From positions 620,001-684,000 of the forward strand of contig JAWWNJ010000094.1 of assembly GCA_037176885.1 (NCBI GenBank): a stretch of 64,000 bases of DNA. Direction: 5' to 3'. Shown here piece after piece: positions 57,300 through 64,000 of this stretch. The position numbers were made by a program, and so were the translations under genes. The notes below the pieces were generated by a model, which saw nothing but the letters and a program-made list of their open reading frames with translations, ran no database searches and had not been told where the DNA came from. Numbering within the stretch: position 1 is the stretch's first letter; the number at the start of each line of letters is the position of its first letter. This DNA comes from Favolaschia claudopus (Eukaryota > Basidiomycota > Agaricomycetes > Agaricales > Mycenaceae).

Positions 57300-59066
57300 T
57301 CACGTCCCACCGCCAAGTTCCACAATGTCCTCCTTCATAAGCCTCCTCCTCCCCGCATCCCACCTCCTCAAATACTCCCTCGCCCGCTCCTCAAACACCC
57401 CACACCCCTCAAACAAATCCCTCGGCAGCAAATCCTTCCTCTGGTCCCACGGCTTTACATCCACACTCTCACACCGATCCAGACACACCAGCAACATCCC
57501 AAAACTATACGCATCCGCCAGCCGCGCATCCATGCACTCCCCCCTCAGAATCTCCGGCGCCGAAAACGGCCTTGTCCCAGGATGTATCTGCTCCGTCTGC
57601 CTGACGGGCCTGCTCGCCGTGGTGCTGGGATGCGCGAGGAACGGGTCCATGGGCGCCTCGTCGTCGTCCGGATTCCTTAGCTCCGAATCCGCGTGCACGG
57701 AGCGCCCAAAGTCGAGGAGCTTGACAGTGTCGGAGGCGGTGGTGACTTGGACGTTGAGGAGGGAGAGGTCGCCGTGGCTCAGCCCGTAGTTGTGGATATG
57801 TGTGAGGCCGTCAAGGAGTTGGTTGTGGTAGTCGCGTTTTTGGCGCGCGGAGAGAGGGGGGCGGGCGATGACGACGTCGTACAGAGTTCGACCTTCGATG
57901 AATTCGAGGACCATGCCGACGTTTTCGAGGGAGCCGAGGAAGGCGCAGATGTTCTATGCACAACACACACAAGGTGAATAAGTGAGCTTTTTTTGGAGGG
58001 GGACGAAGATGATGTACGCACGCGATGGCGGGGAACCGTTGTATACACGCGAAGCTCCGCGAGAAACTGGACGGTGACGTCCTGGATATTCGAAGACATC
58101 TCCCCATTGATTTCGAGTTGGATGATATCTGGCTTCTTTACGATGCATTTGAACAGCTCCGACGCAGAACCGTGCGCACAGGGAGACAGACTGGCAGTAG
58201 GATTCGACGGTCCTTTCGGCGCAGTGTAGGCAAGGGGGGTGGGGAACGAGAAGAGCGAGTTGGGATGCCGCAAAGGCGCGAAGAAAGGCTGGGAGGCTGC
58301 AGGCGTCGGTGTGGCGCGCGTCTTGGCAACTTTAGATTAGACCATCGATGTTCACCTGGCTTGAGAAGAACTCTTACTCTTGGTTCCGAGTGGTGTACAT
58401 CTGAGGGTACATGATCGTAACTGTAAAGCGAGTCAATGTTGTCCACCACCGTTGTAGTTTCTTGTGGCGAGGTAAACGAAGCGAGATCCGCCTGCTCTTC
58501 TTCGTCCATTTCCACTGCAAGTGTAGCGTCAGTGCCCAAGCCCTCTGAAGCAATCGCCAGCCACCAGCCGCGTAATTTTTGTGCTTTGGCGGCAGTCTAC
58601 TTGCGCCAAAAGCCAGGGACATTCATCAACCTCTCACTCCCGCCGACCGAGTTCATGGCGAGTTCCTTCGATATCGTCTTTAAATTCACCTCGTCTCCTG
58701 GCCCTCAAGCATCGAAACAGATAACATCCACTCACCCATCCACCAATTCTTCTTCGAAGTCAAAGTGACGCGTTTTACGTGCATCTTTGGACCAGGCGTC
58801 GCGACGCCGCTCGGCGTCGAGCTAGACGATGCCACAGACGACGTGCTCGCCACTGACGAGCTGGGGAAGCCGCGGAATACGGGGCGGCTGGGGTGCATTG
58901 GTTGAAGGGAGAGTTGGCGCTGGTGGAGAAGATACGGTGGGTGCCCATTTGGAAGGGGTCCCGGCAAACTAATCGATGATGGGTGATTGCTTCTTACCCC
59001 GCGCTCTATCAGTGCGCCAATCGATTCTAGCCTTTCTTCCAGCTCGACTGGGTCTGGGCGAGACAT
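57300..59066 (-). CDS. Protein kinase-like protein with atypical HGD catalytic loop
   Basis: Start ATG 59066 (MSRPDPVELEERLESIGALI), about 470 residues over six exons that join in frame. The first 200 residues are a Ser/Pro-rich, partly coiled-coil leader (VKRVTLTSKKNWWMVNLKTI, then an acidic MEMDEEEQADLASF). The kinase domain follows: ELFKCIVKKPDIIQLEI, FLAELRVYTTVPRHRNICAF, GMVLEFIEGRTLYDVV, HIHNYGLSHGDLSLLNVQV (catalytic loop, HRD changed to HGD), VKLLDFGRS (DFG), RPFSAPEILRG (APE) and LADAYSFGMLLV. Asp, Asn and DFG are kept, so activity is possible, but a glycine loop is not obvious. Not a standard yeast kinase family that I can name. Confidence 0.75.
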
Positions 59067-60108
59067 CCTGGTTCAATGCAACCAGAAACGAGGAGAAACG
59101 GGACGAAAAGGAAAGGAAAGGAGAATCCTAGAAAACTCTGCAAAATTTATGTGGAACGAAATAGCATTAACAGTAGCGCAATATATGTTTATACATCGTG
59201 CTATCTCTTCACCGCCTCGGCAGATCACCAGAGAACGCTCAGAACGTCAAAATGCCCGTATTATGGAGCGAGGAGAAAGTACAGAAAACCTCGCCACTCT
59301 GCAAAATTTCGATCACGAACGTGTTCTGAGTGAGAGCAAATGGGAAATGGAAAGTCTGGCATCAAAAGTCTGGGATCAGGTCTGGCCCAGACATTGATCG
59401 GAACATTCCGAGGTATGCCGAAAGGCCGAGATACTTTGTTTTCTGTCTTTTTCGCGTTCGCTTTCGGTATTTTGAGGACATATATGTGTACCACGCGGCT
59501 GGTATACGTTTATAGTCGGCAAGTGTTGCGGGAAACTCAAGTACAACGTCGCAAAATGAGGTATGCAGGACAATTTGTCCCTTTTGCCCAAATTGCCTGG
59601 TCGATAATTGGATGAAATGGTGCACATATATTGTAGAAGTAGCAGCAGTTTTATTTTGAATGTTTGGATGCACACACGCAACAATTTGGACAGCAAAGAT
59701 GGTTGGAATATGCAGTAGAGATCATTTCTTGCGATATTTTGACGGCTACTAGGACAAAAATCATGCCCGAGCAGTCAAGCATATATGTAGCTTGCACTTT
59801 ATGCGCATTAAAAGACTTATATCACGTCGAGACGAGCCAGAAGGACGCGTATCGTCGACGCGTCGTGCTTGTTTACATGTCTTTGGTGACAGCCATCAAT
59901 CACGTCACATAGTATGCCGATCGCCGCCGCCGGACATGATGCCATACATTTTGGCGGACTTTCCAAATCCCATTCTTCCTGTTCTGAGTGGCGCCGCGCA
60001 CTTCAGAATTCCTGGAAATATCTCGCTTGGGCCCTTTCACTCTGAGCGGATGCCTTCTCCCGGATTGGATCAATATTTAAGCTCCTAATCCGTCTTAAGC
60101 TTTTGGAC
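59067..60108. other. Intergenic; ends with hAT target duplication
   Basis: About 1 kb with no supportable gene. Positions 60101-60108 (TTTTGGAC) are the left target duplication of the next element. Confidence 0.4.
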
Positions 60109-60741
60109 TAGGGATGGACACCGTACCGTATACGGTACGGCCCGTACACTTTACGGCGCTTTACGGCGGTTACCCCGGACGTAACCGTAACCGTATAGGT
60201 CAACTTGAGGGCCTATACGGGACGGTACGGCATGTTTTACGGGATGTTTACGGGGTCATACGGCCGTACCATTTCTCACCCACTTATTTGGCTTAGGGAG
60301 GGTCAGTTTTGAATGCGGGGCAACTATGGGGAGCTAGCTGAGGGTAAACTTTTGATGCTTGAACAGTGCCGGGCTATTTCATGGACACTGAGTGTGTTGC
60401 ATACGGTGAGTTGGTGCAAGGACTGAGCCGGAGACTGCCGGAGACCCTCCGGCACAGCGGTATTCAGCCGACGGGTCGAGAACTAATGGAGATGAATACC
60501 CGACAGAGTGTGCTGATGCATCCTCTTGAGCCGAAGCCTGATAATCGGCTCCCGCGGGAGTGATGTGGGTACGGGCCGTACAGTGCCGTATACGGCCGTA
60601 CAGATACGGCTTCATACGGCAGCAGTGACGGCGCCTCCCCGTACCGTAAGGACAGACCTCGAGACCCTGTACGGGACGGCTACGGGTCCCGTATTGTACG
60701 GTGCCGTACGCCGTATTTTACGGTTACGGTGTCCATCCCTA
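60109..60741. mobile_element. Non-autonomous hAT element (MITE), 633 bp
   Basis: Starts TAGGGATGGACACCGTA and ends with its exact 17-bp reverse complement TACGGTGTCCATCCCTA. TTTTGGAC is repeated directly on both flanks (60101-60108 and 60742-60749). The 8-bp duplication and TAGGG end identify the hAT superfamily. Both subterminal zones are dense in TACGG/CCGTA words on both strands, while the central part (about 60290-60560) is unrelated sequence. It encodes no transposase. Confidence 0.94.
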
Positions 60742-60749
60742 TTTTGGAC

Positions 60750-61181
60750 AACAAATTCGAAGTTCCTGGCAAAAAAATTCCTGGGAGACTCTTCACGCGT
60801 TCAGGACAACGAAACCAAGCTCAAAGCGCGGACAGTCTCTAGTATCGCGCCCCGAATTTGCCCATTCAGGGCCTCCCTGAGTCCCTTTCAGATTTTTTTT
60901 CTCCTCAAGAACGGGGCCCAATAGTGTCGGCTTGAACACTGAACAAAACTCAGGTGGTCGTCTCCGATATGCGACTCTTAGCCTCAACAGGGCCGTGATC
61001 ATCCTGCGCTATAATACTGGCAGAACCCGCATCCCCTGGCGTAGTCAGCCCTTCAGTTCATTATGTCTGCTTAGGCAGGCTCATAAACGGAAGATAGTAC
61101 GCCGCACCGAATGACATTCACCACTTTTTACCCGAGTCGTAGAAATTACACATGAAAATCAAATCAAATCGAAACCGAAAA
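60750..61181. other. Intergenic
   Basis: About 430 bp between the hAT element and the 3' end of membrane protein copy 2; nothing recognised. Confidence 0.4.
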
Positions 61182-62740
61182 TTAAACAACATGAAACCTC
61201 GCATTGCTCAGGTCGCCACCCTTTTCCGGATTTCTGGACGGATCGGAATCCGGTGAAATGTCTACCTCAACCACCGAAGAGTTCGTGACAGTATCCAGTG
61301 GGCTCCGAGCGAAGCGGATGGTTCTGGAGACGGTGCTGCTTTGCGCCGCTGAGGCGAATCTGATTTGTTCCAGAGGTTGCGGGTCTGACTCCGAATTCAC
61401 AAAATCGTCATTCGCAAATGACGATTCGCTCAATGACTTCTTCGTGCCGACAAGCAGCAACACCACGGTGGGATAGGCTCCCTGGTTCAAATGATTATTT
61501 TCAGCATAGAACGAAAAATCGTGCGCAACTCACAGCAATTTCAATGTTGACCGGTTGATAGAGGTCACCAAAAGTTCCATAAGGCATTCGGATGAATGCC
61601 GCACAGACAGCAATAAGCTAGCCAAGAAATTTGCGCTTCATCATACAAGAAAGTCGGTGTTGTCGAAGGGTATCATCACTCACGGCGGATATGCAGTAGA
61701 GCGCCCCGGTTTCTATCAGAAGGAGAAGGATGCGGTTCGCTCTCATTGAATTTGCCTTGTCTTCCGAAAAAGCTGAACGAATTATCCGCCAGTGTTTCCT
61801 GTTGAAGTTGAAATTCATTAGGAAATTAAAAGAGAAAAACTGCGCAGGAATAAAGGACGATATTTACCGTGCAGTCACAGCGACAACTGCCGTCGCCGTG
61901 AGATTTGAAAGCAGCGATGTCGACAGCGTAGTAACTTGAAGGACATTAATTATCTTCGTCAACACATTGTCATCCGGTAGAGTTTTGATGGGTGAAACCA
62001 CAAAGTTGACTATCTGAGCCACGACTGTGAAAAGTGCAGTGACTGTGAAACAAGCGATATTCAACAAAGGCCGCACAAGTCAACCCGGAAAGAAATCGTC
62101 GCACTCGCGGTGATGCCGAAAAAGACTATTGTGGCCCATATATATCTCCGGTGATTGTCTTGACAGATGATCCAAGCCCTCCATATCACGATTCCATCGC
62201 CTACCACATACTGAACTCGAAGAGTCAATTTAAATAAATATCCGAACCAGACCAGGACCGACGTTGTTGAGGGTCAACGAATTGAATAGCGCCGACCATT
62301 TGGTGACTTGGGTATGGTCAGGCAGAGCTTTGGAGGGATCAAGAGCGAGTATGTTGTACATCCTCATTCTATCGACACCATCCGCAATGCTATACGCCCA
62401 GTATGCCAATGTCAGCATATAACTGGATACTGTTATGCCGAACATGATTCTGTTGATCTTGGTATTCAATTTACGCTGTCTGATATCATACACGGCTTCG
62501 GTTTAGCCTTTGAGTTAAAAGAGAAAAGAGGAGGAAGGAACGCACAGTAGCATCCGCGTCGACATGAAGATGAGAATGGAGTAAATTCCTGTCCAGCATC
62601 CATGGGTTAGTATCCAACTTCAATAATATCAGAGGGAACGCACCGAAGAAAAATGTCTGTCCCACCAGACCAAACATATAATACGTCGAGATGCGCGCCA
62701 TATCGTTGATCCTCTCTTCGAAGGGCGGTGCTGAAGTCAT
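61182..62740 (-). CDS. Multi-span membrane protein, family copy 2
   Basis: Start ATG 62740 (MTSAPPFEERINDMARISTY). Spans: YMFGLVGQTFFFG/IYSILIFMSTRML across an intron; IMFGITVSSYMLTLAYWAYS; WSALFNSLTLNN joined to VQYVVGDGIVIWRAW; YIWATIVFFGIT; FTVTALFTVVAQIVNFVVSP; LSTSLLSNLTATAVVAVTA; and RILLLLIETGALYCIS. LPYGTFGDLYQPVNIEIA and GAYPTVVLLLVGTKKS match copy 1's LPNGTTLGDFYYPLSVQIA and IYPPTALLLL. A polar tail ends in EQIRFASAAQSSTVSRTIRF and GDLSNARFHVV. About eight exons, intact. A receptor or transporter-like membrane protein of unknown role. Confidence 0.75.
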
Positions 62741-63814
62741 GATCTGAATACTAACACAACCAAGCGTCTCGGAGCACGAGAAGAAACCGTGGCCAAAGGG
62801 AACAAATAAAATACTCGGCGGAGTGCCGCGTGAGGTATGGAAAGACGGTGGAGGAGGGAGAGGCGCGGGGGGAAAGCTGTATAAATTGGATACTTACCTT
62901 CAACAATGCGCCAGTTAAAACTTAACGCTAAGTTTAACCCAAACAGATGATCATGACCGCTCGGGAGAATCATGATAAGGGCTTCATGATTAAACTGCTC
63001 TTGGTTAAGTGGAACTTCCATATCACGATTCCAGGAAGTGCCGGCGATTAGCCTGCCAGTGAACTGAGCGAGTGCATCGAGGCTCTGAATCAGATAGTTC
63101 AGAATGCGGTCGTCATCATAGAAGGGCCGACGAGACATCGTAAGAACTTGAAGAACGAGGGAGGCGTCCTAGAGAAAATGGTGCTTGACCTCCGCAAAGT
63201 AGCCCTGCGAACAACTGGCACCTGCGTGCGAGAACGAGAGGAAGGCAGCGAAGCACCATTGCTGCACATCTTCTGGTGCCACACTGTTGTTCGACAGTTC
63301 CGAAGAGATAATCAACGACCGGATTAACTCTGCAGCGTTTTGCTCACATACTTTCAATCGCCCACTTGTGAAAGAAATTTATGAAGTGGATGCGCTGTGC
63401 CACACTGCCAGTGGGGCAGCAGCCGCCGGTAGCGCTCCGAGTCGGATTAAGAGAAATAGGAAGACCTCAAGCTTTATATACTAACAAGCCCAAGGGCTGT
63501 GATCAAAAAGGTTCTTTTGCAAACACTGAAGGGAGTTTTGATCATGAGGATGCCGCTGCCACTGAGGTGTCTGCAAAAAAGAAGAAAACAGGTCAAACAC
63601 AGAAGTGATGCGATCTTTGATGCTCTGAGAATCGGCATTACGGCCAGCTTGCCATACAATACTGCCGGTACGAGATTGCATCAGTTCCGTTCGCGGAGTT
63701 TGAACCGGAACAATAAATTCATCCTGAGTTGCACCGTGTGAATTTTCTGTTTCAAGTTCAACATTGAGCACAGCACGCACTCTCGTTCAATGTTCAAGTA
63801 AAGTAACAGAATAG
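62741..63814. other. Unresolved region between membrane protein copies 2 and 3
   Basis: A minus-strand exon-like frame at 62898-63138 begins MSRRPFYDDDRILNYLIQSL and ends at a good donor (GTAAGT), about 160 nt before copy 2. A minus-strand TATATAAAGC at 63471-63480 could drive a transcript into it. No family is recognised, and no clean continuation was found, so I do not call a gene. Confidence 0.3.
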
Positions 63815-64000
63815 CTAAACCAAACTGGCAGCGGGATCGCCGCCTTTTCCCGAACGACTGGAGCATCCCAGATCTGACGGGATCTCTGGTTCAACCACGG
63901 AAGAAGCTGTAACAGTACTAAGAGGGTTGCGAGCAAAGCGGATAGTCCTGGAGACAACGCTGCTTTGAGTCCCCAAATTTGCAGCGAATCTGATATCTTC
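63815..64000 (-). CDS. Multi-span membrane protein, family copy 3 (C-terminal part, runs off window)
   Basis: The stop TAG is at 63815-63817 on the minus strand, with the frame open to the window end. The tail reads EDIRFAANLGTQSSVVSRTI, RFARNPLSTVTASSVVEPEI, and ends DPAASLV. It aligns closely to copy 2's tail (EQIRFASAAQSSTVSRTIRF, ARSPLDTVTNSSVVE). Only the cytoplasmic tail is in view; membrane spans lie beyond the window. Confidence 0.7.
   Translation of the reverse strand, partial: EDIRFAANLGTQSSVVSRTIRFARNPLSTVTASSVVEPEIPSDLGCSSRSGKGGDPAASLV

Noticed and set aside
60109..60741. Telomeric or centromeric repeat array
   Set aside because: The TACGG words are irregular and confined between perfect inverted ends with an 8-bp duplication, which identifies a transposon.
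1..64000. CRISPR array, rRNA or bacterial insertion
   Set aside because: No regularly spaced direct repeats, no rRNA-like blocks, and genes throughout have spliceosomal introns.

Overview
This is nuclear DNA from a filamentous basidiomycete, most likely an Agaricomycete (mushroom class). Nearly every gene is cut by many short GT-AG introns of about 45-75 nt. The families present are typical mushroom ones: an F-box/leucine-rich protein, a BTB/POZ expansion, a DUF6699 protein, a LovD-like serine hydrolase, and a repeated multi-span membrane protein family. Several TATA boxes lie 30-60 nt before start codons. I saw no bacterial operon, CRISPR array or rRNA. Most multi-exon models were spliced by hand from conserved motifs, so exon edges are firm only where stated.

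Layout. 0-7 kb: the 3' end of a ubiquitin-interacting-motif protein, a foldback repeat, then a DapA-family aldolase (-), a KduD-like dehydrogenase (+) and an anion:cation symporter (+). Together these look like an uptake and catabolic module for unsaturated uronates. 7-18 kb: an F-box protein; an NR2C2AP homolog and a protein tyrosine phosphatase divergent from 82 bp; a MYND zinc-finger protein; a beta-lactamase-fold hydrolase; a second MFS symporter; and a 54-residue, 8-cysteine secreted peptide split over three exons. 18-21.5 kb: gene-poor, with an intron-containing tRNA-Val(AAC) and a facing fragment of its 5' half. 21.5-25.4 kb: ATG3, a LYAR-type nucleolar protein and a DUF6699 protein. 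26-36 kb: five paralogous BTB/POZ genes, one carrying an in-frame stop, with a GMC oxidoreductase inserted between the third and fourth. 36.7-43.4 kb: a full-length ABCC transporter with micro-exons and a GC-AG intron. 43.6-47 kb: malate synthase and GET1. 47-61 kb: two non-autonomous hAT elements with perfect 8-bp target duplications, an alcohol dehydrogenase, an AFG1-type mitochondrial ATPase, a membrane protein, a degenerate phosphopantetheinyl transferase-like protein and an atypical kinase. 61-64 kb: two more membrane-protein paralogs, the last running off the window.

Housekeeping genes (ATG3, GET1, AFG1, malate synthase, LYAR) are interleaved with fast-evolving lineage-specific families and small transposon remnants. 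The best candidates for new biology are the uronate module, the cysteine-rich secreted peptide, the BTB array, the degenerate PPTase and the hAT MITEs.
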